64,000 bases of DNA from Agromyces hippuratus (GTDB taxonomy: Bacteria > Actinomycetota > Actinomycetes > Actinomycetales > Microbacteriaceae): contig NZ_JACCFI010000001.1 in NCBI RefSeq assembly GCF_013410355.1, positions 682,001 through 746,000 on the forward strand. Direction: 5' to 3'. A model generated the notes under the pieces. That model was not told the DNA's origin, searched no databases, and worked only from the letters and a program-made list of their open reading frames with translations. The position numbers and the translations under genes are program-made. Of this stretch, positions 7,077 to 14,906 are shown in pieces (the first letter of the stretch is position 1; every line of letters begins with the position of its first letter).

Positions 7077-7592
7077 TCAGTTCGTGTGCTGCGATGGGAT
7101 TCGTACCATCCGGATCGAGCGGACACCCTCCACGCTCTGCACCGCCCCGTCAGCATGGAATCCGTGCTTGCGATAGAACGCCTGCGCTCTCGGGTTCGGA
7201 TCGGCGACCCACAGGGCGACCGACTCATCGTTTCCTTCGATGACAGCGTCGAGGAGCGCCGCGCCGACGCCGGTGCCGTGTTCTGCCGCGAGGACGTACA
7301 GCACGAAGAGATGCGCGCTGCATTCGGCCGTCGGCACTTCTGGCGGGCCGGCCATCGCGACCCCGATGACGATTCCTTCCCGTTCGGCCAGCGCGACGCG
7401 ATTCGCGCGGTACCGCTCGTCGACGAGTGCGGCGGTCCAGAATCGTTCGCGAGCTTCGACGAGCCCGTCATCGTCGAGCACACGATCGGGCATCGTCCCG
7501 CGGTATGTCTCGCGCCACGACGCGACGAGCATGCGAGCCATGCCCGGGACGTCTTCGAGACTGGCTGGTCGAACAACGAACCGCGAGTCCAT
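7077..7592 (-). CDS. GNAT family N-acetyltransferase
   Basis: A 171-residue acetyl-CoA-dependent acetyltransferase. The fold is recognisable from VVRPASLEDVPGMARMLVASWRETY at the N-terminus, the acetyl-CoA loop after LFVLYVL (AAEHGTGVGAALLDAV, about residues 100-115) and the C-terminal NPRAQAFYRKHGF motif. The substrate is unknown. The ATG at 7592 is chosen over a longer frame because a TACTCT box lies six bases upstream and the GNAT fold starts directly. The gene stands alone. Confidence 0.85.
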   Translation of the reverse strand: MDSRFVVRPASLEDVPGMARMLVASWRETYRGTMPDRVLDDDGLVEARERFWTAALVDERYRANRVALAEREGIVIGVAMAGPPEVPTAECSAHLFVLYVLAAEHGTGVGAALLDAVIEGNDESVALWVADPNPRAQAFYRKHGFHADGAVQSVEGVRSIRMVRIPSQHTN

Positions 7593-7598
7593 GGGCGA

Positions 7599-7604
7599 AG
7601 AGTA
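7599..7604 (-). promoter_or_regulatory. -10 box, leaderless
   Basis: TACTCT lies six bases before the ATG at 7592. Confidence 0.5.
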
Positions 7605-7739
7605 TCGAAACCGCAACGACACCGCCCGCGGTGTCAGGCTCCACTCCACATGCCGCCTTCGCCCGGCATCTCGATGCGCTCCGCGATATCGCGCACGGTG
7701 GCCCGCGCAAGCGCGCGCCACGGACGCCCACTCCCCCGA

Positions 7740-8619
7740 TCAGGCGTCGTCGACCTGAGGCGCGTGCGCCGCGGCATCCGCTGTCGCAGCCCAACTCGCC
7801 AGCATCTTCAGGGCGTCGGCCGATACCGAGTTCGGCTCGGCCGTGAAGATCGAGAGCTTGAGCCCCGGATCGGCGGGGAGCTCCATCGCATCGAAACTCA
7901 GCTCGAGGGCGCCGACGACCGGATGATGCAGACGTTTGACACCGGTGCGGTGGTGGCGCACATTGTGGGCCGCCCAGAGCGTGCGGAACCGTTCGCTGCG
8001 CGTCGACAGCTCCCCCACGAGGTCGGTCAGTCGCTTGTCGTACGGATTGCGGCCGGCCTCGCCGCGCAGTGCCGCGACGACGTCTTCAGTGACGCGATCC
8101 CAGTCGGGGTAGAACTCCTGGGCGGCCGGGTCGAGGAACGCGAACCTCGCGCCGTTCGGCTGCGGCGCGTCGAAGACCACCGAGTAGACCGCCCGGCCCA
8201 GTGCATTCGCGGCGAGGTAGTCGGTGCCGGTTGGTGCTGATGATCGCAGGAGCCTCGGTGATCGCATCGAGCACACGTTGCAGGGTCGGTCGCACCTCCC
8301 CCGTCTTCGGGCGCGGGCGTCGGGCCGTCGGCGAGGCATTGGCAGCGCGGGCGAGGTCGAACAGATGGGCGGACTCGGCGTCGTCGAGCTGCAGCGCCCT
8401 GGCCAGGGCTTCGAGCACGGTGTCGGATGCCCCGGCGAGGCTGCCGCGCTCGAGACGCGTGTAGTAGTCGACGCTCACACCGGCGAGCATCGCCACCTCT
8501 TCACGGCGCAGTCCCGAAACCCGGCGATTGCCGCCGTAGGCCGGTAGTCCTGCCTGCTCGGGAGTGATGCGGGCGCGTCTCGTGCGAAGGAACTCGCGCA
8601 CCTCGCTCCGGTTGTCCAT
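7740..8619 (-). pseudogene. frameshifted XRE regulator with MmyB-like domain
   Basis: The N-terminal part (8619 down to about 8235) is an XRE helix-turn-helix domain with GLRREEVAMLAGVSVDYYTRLERG. The C-terminal part, in the next frame (to 7740), is an MmyB-type ligand-binding domain with DYLAANALGRAVYSVVF and FLDPAAQEFYPDW. The frames cross in the stretch rich in CACC/CGGC around 8228-8240, after ITEAPAII. Together they match an intact regulator of about 290 residues, so a single indel splits the gene. A sequencing error is possible. It is divergent from the aldo/keto reductase remnant it probably controlled. Confidence 0.8.
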
Positions 8620-8625
8620 GTCTCG

Positions 8626-8631
8626 AGGGTA
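8626..8631 (-). promoter_or_regulatory. -10 box, leaderless
   Basis: TACCCT lies six bases before the ATG at 8619 of the broken regulator gene. Confidence 0.5.
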
Positions 8632-8720
8632 TGCCGCCGAGTCGCGGTGAGGGAGGTACTGGCAGTGCTGGTCACGTCGGTGACTCCCCCAGATCGCACT
8701 GGATGCTGTCGAATGGACTC

Positions 8721-9005
8721 ATGACTTCCACGACTGTCACCCTCAACAACGGCGTCACGATGCCGGCGCTCGGCTTCGGCGTCTTCCAGACCCCGCCCGA
8801 GGTCACCACGCAGGCCGTCGAGACCGCGCTCGCCACGGGCTACCGGCTCATCGACACGGCGGCCGCCTACGGCAACGAGCGTGGCGTCGGCGACGCGATC
8901 CGCAACTCCGGCCTCGCCCGCGACGACGTCTTCATCGAGACCAAGGTGTGGATCAGCGACTACGGCTACGGAATGGAATGGCTGAGAGAGCGCTGGACGG
9001 CGTAA
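8721..9005 (+). pseudogene. truncated aldo/keto reductase
   Basis: The 94 codons from the ATG at 8721 encode the N-terminus of an NADPH-dependent aldo/keto reductase: LNNGVTMPALGFGVFQ, then LIDTAAAYGNERGVG with the catalytic Asp and Tyr, then ETKVWISDYGYG with the catalytic Lys. Relatives are about 270-280 residues. Homology stops after GYG and a short foreign tail follows. The catalytic His and the cofactor site are lost, so it should be inactive. The pair with the divergent XRE/MmyB regulator is a common arrangement, and both partners are damaged here. Confidence 0.8.
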
Positions 9006-9064
9006 CGCGATCCGATCCGCTCAGCAGGCTCGAGGGCGGCCCCCGTACGCTGTATCGAGACCGA

Positions 9065-9100
9065 CGGATGCCTCGGAGACGACGTTCTCCGAGGCATCCG
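9065..9100. terminator. perfect hairpin downstream of reductase remnant
   Basis: Arms CGGATGCCTCGGAG and its exact complement (14 bp each) flank an eight-base loop. There is no T-run, so it may act as a weak terminator or as a structural element. Both arms contain the genome-abundant GGATGC/GCATCC hexamer. Confidence 0.5.
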
Positions 9101-9133
9101 CCCTGCACCGGCTCGAGAGGCGCTCCCTTGGCG

Positions 9134-9796
9134 ATGAAGAACAGCACGAAGATCCAGCTCGCCGTGATCGGGGGTCTCGTGGTCGCCGCCGTGGGGATCG
9201 TCTTCGCCGTCAGCGCCAATCAGGCGCCTGCCGCGGCGCCGGGCACCGCGGCGGCGGCCACGCCGGTCGTGGCCGAGAACAGCCACCGACTCGACGTCGC
9301 CGATGGCAGCACGGTGACCTTCACCGAGTTCCTGGACTTCGAGTGCGAGGTGTGCGCCGCGGTCCATCCGTTCGTCGAGGAGCTGCGCGCCGACTATGCC
9401 GGCGAGGTGACCTTCGTGGCGCGGTACTTCCCGATGCCCGGGCACACGAACTCGCGCACGGCCGCCATCGCCGTCGAGGCCGCCGCCCAGCAGGGCGAGT
9501 TTGAGGAGATGTACGACCGCATGTTCGAGACCCAGGCCGAGTGGGGCGAGCAGCAGGAGTCGAAGGCCGACCTCTTCCGCCAGTACGCCGCCGACCTCGG
9601 GCTCGACATGGCAGCCTACGACGAGGCCGTCGCCGACCCCGCCACCGAGGCGCGCGTGCAGTTCGACTTCGACGCGGCCGTGACCCTCGGAGCCGAGGGA
9701 ACACCGACCATCTTCATCAACGACGAGCTCGTTCCGCTGACGTCGCCCGATGACATCCGCGCCGCTCTGGACCGCGCCCTCGCCGCCGCGGAGTGA
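9134..9796 (+). CDS. membrane-anchored DsbA/thioredoxin-like protein
   Basis: A 220-residue extracytoplasmic thiol-disulfide oxidoreductase. An N-terminal anchor (about residues 8-27) and an Ala/Pro-rich linker precede a thioredoxin fold with the redox motif CEVC (Cys 71 and 74) after FTEFLDFE. The cis-proline loop is GTPTIF near residue 196. Such DsbA-like proteins with the DSBA/F4 insertion oxidise exported proteins in Actinobacteria. The start is the ATG at 9134, and a TTG two codons earlier is an alternative. No VKOR or DsbD partner is next to it. Confidence 0.85.
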   Translation: MKNSTKIQLAVIGGLVVAAVGIVFAVSANQAPAAAPGTAAAATPVVAENSHRLDVADGSTVTFTEFLDFECEVCAAVHPFVEELRADYAGEVTFVARYFPMPGHTNSRTAAIAVEAAAQQGEFEEMYDRMFETQAEWGEQQESKADLFRQYAADLGLDMAAYDEAVADPATEARVQFDFDAAVTLGAEGTPTIFINDELVPLTSPDDIRAALDRALAAAE

Positions 9797-9812
9797 TTCC
9801 GCGGACCGCCCG

Positions 9813-10223
9813 TCAGCTCGCCTCCTGAATACGGATCATGTTGCCGGCAGGGTCGCGCACCGCGCAGTCGCGCACCCCCCAGCCCTGCTCGATCGGTTCC
9901 TGCACGATCTCGGCGCCCACGGCCTGGAGCTGTGCGAACGTCGCATCGAGGTCGTCGGTGGCGAGCAGGATGCCGGAGTAGGTGCCCTTCGCCATCATCT
10001 CGATGATGAGATCGCGCTCGTGATCGGTGATGCCAGGATCGGCCGCCGGCGGCTCCAGCACGATCGAGATGTCGGGTTGACCCGTCGGACCGACGGTCAC
10101 CCAGCGCATCCCCTCGTACTCGACATCGCTTCGGACCTCGAACCCGAGAGCATCGCGGTAGAAGGCCACGGATGCATCGGGGTCGGTGTGCGGCAGGAAG
10201 CTCGAGTGAATCGTGATGTCCAT
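9813..10223 (-). CDS. VOC (glyoxalase/bleomycin-resistance) family protein
   Basis: A 136-residue protein with the two beta-alpha-beta-beta-beta repeats of the vicinal oxygen chelate superfamily. Visible features are DASVAFYRDALGFEV near the N-terminus, DLDATFAQLQAVGAEIVQEP in the second half and the closing RDPAGNMIRIQE. The possible metal ligands are His6 (in ITIHSSF) and the terminal Glu, but the specific activity is unknown. TAGCGT lies six bases before the ATG. Its 3' end faces the thioredoxin gene with only 16 bases between them. Confidence 0.85.
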   Translation of the reverse strand: MDITIHSSFLPHTDPDASVAFYRDALGFEVRSDVEYEGMRWVTVGPTGQPDISIVLEPPAADPGITDHERDLIIEMMAKGTYSGILLATDDLDATFAQLQAVGAEIVQEPIEQGWGVRDCAVRDPAGNMIRIQEAS

Positions 10224-10229
10224 GGCGTC

Positions 10230-10235
10230 ACGCTA
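10230..10235 (-). promoter_or_regulatory. -10 box, leaderless
   Basis: TAGCGT lies six bases before the ATG at 10223. Confidence 0.5.
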
Positions 10236-10275
10236 GCCGCACGTTCGCGACGCCGCTTCTCGATTCCTGCGCGGT

Positions 10276-10959
10276 TCAGGCGAGCGGTTCGACGATGGAA
10301 CGCTCACCGGGGATGCCTGTCTCGACCTTGTACGGCCGGCCAGACCGCAGTCGCCATTCCCTGAAGGATCGGAACGCCAGCGGCAGCCCCTCGGCATGAG
10401 TCGGATCGATTCGGTCCATCACCTGCAGGTGCACGTGCGGCTCGGTCGAGTTGCCGGAGTTGCCGCACGCGGCGATCGGCTGCCCGGTCGTCACCGCGTC
10501 GCCGACCGCGACGCGGATCGATCCGAGGCGCAGGTGGGCGAGCGAGACGAAGGCCCGCCCGTCCTGCAACGCGATCGTCACCGAGTTGCCCGCCACGGCG
10601 TGGTGGCCCTGTCGAAGTCGCGATGCCTGCCCGAGCGCGTACGGCACCAGCGCGAGCTGCGATCGCCGGCCCTCGTGATCGGCCTCGCCGTCGTGGACGT
10701 CGACGATGACGCCGTCGGCCGGAGCGAGGATGGAGCGTCCGAATCCGCGGAACCGCTCGGCAGGTTCGGTCGAGACGAGCGTGCGCCAGTCGCGTCGCTC
10801 CGCCGATCGTCGACGCCGATCTACGGCGACGAAGTCGATGGCGTACCGCTCGCCGAAGAGGTCGACCCCGTGGCTCGGCACTCGGCGGGCAGGGCTGTTC
10901 TGCGCCATCCACATCCCGGTGAACGGCAGGGACAGCACGGTCGCCGTGTCGGCGCTCAT
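10276..10959 (-). CDS. M23 family metallopeptidase-like protein
   Basis: A 227-residue LytM/M23-type domain protein. Supporting motifs are SHGVDLFGERYAIDF (about residues 29-43), the lipoyl-like barrel segments APADGVIVDVHDG and GDAVTTGQPIAACGNSGNSTEPHVHLQV, with the HxH zinc motif near 188-190. The first metal site deviates from the canonical HxxxD spacing, so peptidase activity is uncertain. No signal peptide is evident, which is unusual for a cell-wall hydrolase. It overlaps the upstream phosphotransferase gene by four bases, so the two are co-translated. Confidence 0.75.
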   Translation of the reverse strand: MSADTATVLSLPFTGMWMAQNSPARRVPSHGVDLFGERYAIDFVAVDRRRRSAERRDWRTLVSTEPAERFRGFGRSILAPADGVIVDVHDGEADHEGRRSQLALVPYALGQASRLRQGHHAVAGNSVTIALQDGRAFVSLAHLRLGSIRVAVGDAVTTGQPIAACGNSGNSTEPHVHLQVMDRIDPTHAEGLPLAFRSFREWRLRSGRPYKVETGIPGERSIVEPLA

Positions 10960-11711
10960 CGTGCCGGCCGTTGCAGGCGATGACGGAGTCGCTGAGCGTC
11001 TCGACGGTACATCGCGGCGTGCGCGACGAGGTCGGTGCGCTCGGTCTCCATCGCGCGGGCATCGGTGAACGCGGCGAGTTCCTCGAGTCGTTCCACGGCG
11101 GTCGCCAGTACAGCGGATGCCTCGTACGGAACGCCGTACGCGTCGATCACACGGTGCAGCCGGGTCATCCGGGATTCACTGCCCTTCGCCTGAACCTCGT
11201 CGAATCCGTCGGCATCCTCGGCGAAAGGTGCGAGGCGATATGCGAGGTACGCGAGATCCCAGATTCGCGGCCCAGGCGACGCCATGTCGAAATCGATGAC
11301 GCCGACCAGTCGTTCGCCATCGACGAGCAGGTTGTACGGTGCGAAGTCGTTGTGGCAGATCACCTCGACCGGATCGTGCCGCTGGGTACGCCAGACACCG
11401 GAGGCGAGCGCGGGTGGCACCTCGGCATCGTGAATCCGCCGCAGCAACCGGCCCGCCTGCTCGAGCACGGCCGACGACCAGAGCACGGCCGGCTCCGCAC
11501 GATCGAGCGTCGAACCCGGGAGGTAGCTGAGCACTTCCCGACCTTCGATGTCACTCCCCCGCGGCTCCGGCACCTGCTCGACGCCGCTCCCGCGAATCGC
11601 CGTCAGCCACGCCTGAACCGAGGGGGTCCACTCGCCTGCCACTCGGCGCACGGTGTCGCCGACCCGCACCACGACTTCCATGTTGCCGCCGCTCAGCACC
11701 TCTTCCGCCAT
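10956..11711 (-). CDS. aminoglycoside phosphotransferase-like kinase
   Basis: A 251-residue APH/choline-kinase-fold enzyme. The catalytic loop is CHNDFAPYNLLV (His120-Asn-Asp122) and the metal-binding segment is GVIDFDMASPGPRIWDLAYL (Asp 140/142). The N-lobe is short. The substrate could be an antibiotic, sugar or cell-wall component, and sequence alone does not prove resistance. The gene leads an operon with the M23 protein (ATGA overlap). A CAGTAT hexamer lies six bases before the ATG, a weaker version of the leaderless promoter pattern. Confidence 0.8.
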   Translation of the reverse strand: MAEEVLSGGNMEVVVRVGDTVRRVAGEWTPSVQAWLTAIRGSGVEQVPEPRGSDIEGREVLSYLPGSTLDRAEPAVLWSSAVLEQAGRLLRRIHDAEVPPALASGVWRTQRHDPVEVICHNDFAPYNLLVDGERLVGVIDFDMASPGPRIWDLAYLAYRLAPFAEDADGFDEVQAKGSESRMTRLHRVIDAYGVPYEASAVLATAVERLEELAAFTDARAMETERTDLVAHAAMYRRDAQRLRHRLQRPAR

Positions 11712-11844
11712 GCACCGATACTGGCAGTCCCGCCTCGTCGCGGCCTGCGTTCGCCGAAATCGGGGAACAACGACAGCACACGGTCACCCCGCGACATCCG
11801 AAGACTCGCGGATTCACATCCGACACTCAGGCGACCGACGGCCA

Positions 11845-11850
11845 TAGCCT
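11845..11850 (+). promoter_or_regulatory. -10 box for HdeD gene
   Basis: TAGCCT lies 42 bases before the ATG at 11893, leaving a short leader that contains AAAGGA. This gene is therefore probably leadered, unlike many neighbours. Confidence 0.4.
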
Positions 11851-11892
11851 GATCCCTGCACGGCACCCGCCGCCGCCAGAAAGGACACAACA

Positions 11893-12504
11893 ATGTCTAC
11901 GTCGCAACCCACCGGGGTTTTCGCGTCATTCTCGCTCGACGCATCGTCACTCACGAAGTCGGCGATCAACACCATCCGCGCGACGCTCGGCATCAGCGGC
12001 GCCGTCGCCCTCATCTTCGGCTTCCTCATCACCTTCTGGCCGAAGGACTCCGCCGTCGTGATCACGGTGCTGTTCGGCATCTACTTCCTGATCGCCGGCA
12101 TCGCCTACCTCGGTCTCGGCATCTTCTCGAAGGGCATCTCGGGCGGCGCACGAACGCTCGACATCATCCTGGGCCTGCTCTTCGTGATCGGCGGCATCAT
12201 CGTGCTCGCCAACCCGAGCGAGTCGGCCGTCTTCTTCGGCATCTTCCTCGGCATCCTCGTCGGCATCCTCTGGATCGTCGAGGGGATCGTCGCGCTCGCC
12301 CAGTCGAGTGACGCCGGCTCGCGAGGATGGGCGATCTTCTTCGGCATCCTGAGCATCGTGGCCGGCATCGTGGTGCTGTTCTCGCCGCTGTGGGGAATCG
12401 CGATTCTCTTCGTCATCGCCGGCATCAGCCTCATCGTGCTCGGCATCGTGCAGATCGTGCGTGCGTTCACCTTCGGACGCGGCGTCACTCCCGCTGCGGA
12501 GTAG
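11893..12504 (+). CDS. HdeD family (DUF308) membrane protein
   Basis: A 203-residue protein made almost wholly of membrane helices (about six). Gly/Ile-rich pairs such as LGISGAVALIFGFLITFWP and FVIAGISLIVLGIVQIVR recur, as in HdeD, which is linked to acid resistance in enteric bacteria. The precise role in Actinobacteria is unknown. A hydrophilic N-terminal tail of 30 residues precedes the first helix. AAAGGA precedes the ATG. A strong hairpin terminator follows directly, so the gene is monocistronic. Confidence 0.85.
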   Translation: MSTSQPTGVFASFSLDASSLTKSAINTIRATLGISGAVALIFGFLITFWPKDSAVVITVLFGIYFLIAGIAYLGLGIFSKGISGGARTLDIILGLLFVIGGIIVLANPSESAVFFGIFLGILVGILWIVEGIVALAQSSDAGSRGWAIFFGILSIVAGIVVLFSPLWGIAILFVIAGISLIVLGIVQIVRAFTFGRGVTPAAE

Positions 12505-12515
12505 CCCGAACGAAC

Positions 12516-12555
12516 GCGAAAGCCCGCCGAAGCGGATGCTTCGGCGGGCTTTCGC
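12516..12555. terminator. intrinsic terminator after HdeD gene
   Basis: Eighteen-base arms (GCGAAAGCCCGCCGAAGC and its complement) flank a GGAT loop. The stem is preceded by A and contains T residues on the plus strand end. It lies between convergent genes and can serve both. Confidence 0.85.
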
Positions 12556-12587
12556 CGTCTCAGACGGTTCGGCTCAGTGGCGCTGAC

Positions 12588-13361
12588 TCAGGCGTCGCCC
12601 TCGCGCGCGAAGCCCGAGGTGTCGCCGACGTAGCGGGTGTTGTCGGCGGGCACCGGCTCGACCGCGGCGGAAGCGACCTCGGCTGCGAACTCGGCGACGT
12701 TGAACAGCCGGCCGGCGTCCTGCTTGCGGGCCTCGATCGCTCCGGGGTTCGCGCGCTCGAGCAGGGTCGCCGTGATGGTGCCCTCGATCATGTCGCCCGA
12801 GACGACGACGAACTCGAACCCGGCGGCCTCGAGCTCGGGCAGCTTCGCGCGGAGCGCGTCTTCACCGGCACGCTTCGAGAGCGCGACGGCCTCGTACTCG
12901 GGCATCGTCGGTGTCGTGCGGATGAAGTGCGCCTGGTGGCTCGTGACGAACACGATGCGCGCTCCGGGAGCGAGGTGGGGCAGCGCGCCCTCGACGACGT
13001 TGACCTGGGCGTCGCGGTTCAGGCGCATCGCGTAGTCCTCGCCCATGCCGGTCTCCATGCCGCCCGAGGCGTTGAGCACGAGGATGTCGATCGGGCCGAG
13101 TTCGGCAGCGGCGCGCTCGAACATCGAGGCGACGGATGCCGCATCGGTGAGGTCCGCGCCGACGGCGATGGCGGTGCCGCCCGCCTCGGTGATCTCGGCG
13201 ACGACCTTCTCGGCGCGCGGGGCCTTGCTGCGGTAGTTGATGACGACGGATGCCCCGGCGGCCGCGAGGTAGCGGGCGGTGTCGGCGCCGATTCCACGCG
13301 AGGAGCCGGTGACGAGCGCGACGCGGCCGTCGAGGATTTCGGGGGCGAGCGGGTTGGTCAC
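12588..13361 (-). CDS. SDR family oxidoreductase, atypical catalytic spacing
   Basis: A 257-residue NAD(P)-dependent dehydrogenase. The Rossmann motif GSSRGIG is at residues 19-25 and NASGG near 97-101 replaces the usual NNAG. Ser141 follows in IVFVTSHQ. The candidate catalytic Tyr156 and Lys163 lie in YEAVALSK, six residues apart rather than the usual three. The GTG at 13361 is preceded by AGGAG with a ten-base spacing, which is why it is chosen over upstream starts. The substrate is unknown. The gene is divergent from the nfeD-like gene. Confidence 0.82.
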   Translation of the reverse strand: MTNPLAPEILDGRVALVTGSSRGIGADTARYLAAAGASVVINYRSKAPRAEKVVAEITEAGGTAIAVGADLTDAASVASMFERAAAELGPIDILVLNASGGMETGMGEDYAMRLNRDAQVNVVEGALPHLAPGARIVFVTSHQAHFIRTTPTMPEYEAVALSKRAGEDALRAKLPELEAAGFEFVVVSGDMIEGTITATLLERANPGAIEARKQDAGRLFNVAEFAAEVASAAVEPVPADNTRYVGDTSGFAREGDA

Positions 13362-13493
13362 AGGGGAACTCCTCGGGGCTTGACGGACTGGTCCGCACAG
13401 AACAGGCGAACCGAGACTATCAAGTCCACCGGCGCGACCCACTGGGTCAGGCGCCCTGATAGTTTCAGTAGACGCCGTGCGAAGGAGAACGAA

Positions 13494-13967
13494 TTGGATG
13501 TACTGACCCAGTACGCGTGGATCGTCTGGCTCGTGTTGATCCTCGCATTCGCGACCATCGAGGTCTTCACGCTCGAGATGACGTTCCTGATGCTCGCGCT
13601 CGGCAGCGTCGCCGGGCTGCTGTCGGGCCTGTTCGGCATTCCGTGGTGGGCGCAGTTCATCATCGCCGCGCTCGTCGCGGTCGCCTTGATCCTGTTGCTC
13701 CGGCCACCGCTCCTGCGGATGCTGCGGCGTGGCGGCGATCCGACGCGCAGCAACATCGACGCACTCATCGGCGCCGATGGCCAGGTCGTGCGCACCGTCA
13801 CCCCCGCAGGGGGTCAGGTGCGCCTGCAGAACGGCGACGTGTGGACGGCTCGGTTGTCGCCCATCACCGAGCAGACGGATGTCGCGGTCGGCGAGCGTGT
13901 GCTCGTGACCGGTATCGACGGAGCGACGGCGGTCGTCGTTCCGGTGGAGAGGAGCACTGGGGCTTGA
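13494..13967 (+). CDS. NfeD-like membrane protein
   Basis: A 157-residue short-form NfeD protein. Three membrane helices (about residues 8-80) include FATIEVFTLEMTFLMLALGSVAGLL. A C-terminal OB-fold domain (about 95-155) includes LIGADGQVVRTVTP and VGERVLVTGIDG. NfeD partners with SPFH/stomatin proteins in membrane microdomains, and the stomatin gene follows at once with a TGATG overlap. A TTG start is chosen because AAGGAG stands six bases before it. No protease domain is present, as usual for the short form. Confidence 0.85.
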   Translation: MDVLTQYAWIVWLVLILAFATIEVFTLEMTFLMLALGSVAGLLSGLFGIPWWAQFIIAALVAVALILLLRPPLLRMLRRGGDPTRSNIDALIGADGQVVRTVTPAGGQVRLQNGDVWTARLSPITEQTDVAVGERVLVTGIDGATAVVVPVERSTGA

Positions 13968-14896
13968 TGGACGTTTCCGGCATCATCGCGACGATCGTCG
14001 TCGTCGCGATCGTCATCTTCGTCATCGTCGTGTTGGCGAAGTCGATCCGCATCATCCCCCAGGCCTACTCCGGCGTGGTCGAGCGGCTCGGGCGCTACCA
14101 CAAGACCCTCAGCCCGGGGCTCAACATCCTGGTGCCGTTCATCGATCGGCTGCGCCCGCTCGTCGACATGCGCGAGACGGTCGTCTCCTTCCCGCCGCAG
14201 CCGGTCATCACCGAAGACAACCTCGTCGTCTCGATCGACACGGTCGTCTACTTCCAGGTGACCGACGCCCGTGCCGCGACGTACGAGATCGCGAACTACC
14301 TCGGCGCCGTCGAGCAGCTGACGACCACGACGCTGCGAAACGTGGTCGGCGGCCTGAACCTCGAGGAAGCGCTCACCTCGCGCGACAACATCAACGGTCA
14401 GCTGCGCATCGTGCTCGACGAGGCGACCGGCAAGTGGGGCATCCGCGTCGGACGCGTCGAGCTCAAGGCGATCGACCCGCCCCACTCCATCCAGGACTCG
14501 ATGGAGAAGCAGATGCGCGCCGAGCGCGACCGCCGTGCACTCATCCTCACCGCCGAGGGCACCAAGCAGTCCGCCATCCTCACGGCCGAGGGCGCCCGCC
14601 AGGCCGCGATCCTCGAAGCCGAGGGCGATGCGAAGGCCGCGGTGCTGCGCGCCCAGGGTGAAGCCGAGGCGATCCTCACGGTCTTCGACGCCATCCACAA
14701 GGGCGACGCCGACCCGAAGCTGCTCGGGTACCAGTACCTGCAGATGCTCCCCCAGATCGCGCAGGGCGAGTCGAACAAGCTCTGGATCGTGCCGAGCGAA
14801 CTCACCGAGGCGCTGAAGGGCATCGGCAAGGCGTTCACCCCCGCGGCTCCCCCGCAGGCGCCGGAGGCGCCCGGGGCGACCGGCCCGCGTCTCTGA
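13967..14896 (+). CDS. SPFH/Band 7 stomatin-like protein
   Basis: A 309-residue membrane-microdomain scaffold protein. One N-terminal helix (about residues 5-27) is followed by the SPFH domain (IIPQAYSGVVERLGRYHKTL, then VDMRETVVSFPPQPVITEDN) and an Ala/Glu-rich coiled coil (about 185-245) that supports oligomerisation. The C-terminus is Pro/Ala-rich. It is co-translated with the NfeD protein through a TGATG overlap, and the GDPD gene starts ten bases after its stop. Confidence 0.9.
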   Translation: MDVSGIIATIVVVAIVIFVIVVLAKSIRIIPQAYSGVVERLGRYHKTLSPGLNILVPFIDRLRPLVDMRETVVSFPPQPVITEDNLVVSIDTVVYFQVTDARAATYEIANYLGAVEQLTTTTLRNVVGGLNLEEALTSRDNINGQLRIVLDEATGKWGIRVGRVELKAIDPPHSIQDSMEKQMRAERDRRALILTAEGTKQSAILTAEGARQAAILEAEGDAKAAVLRAQGEAEAILTVFDAIHKGDADPKLLGYQYLQMLPQIAQGESNKLWIVPSELTEALKGIGKAFTPAAPPQAPEAPGATGPRL

Positions 14897-14906
14897 CGGA
14901 AGGCCC

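Noticed and set aside
8228..8240. Programmed frameshift in the XRE regulator gene
   Set aside because: No slippery heptamer or downstream pseudoknot is apparent, and the divergent partner gene is also broken, so decay or error is simpler.
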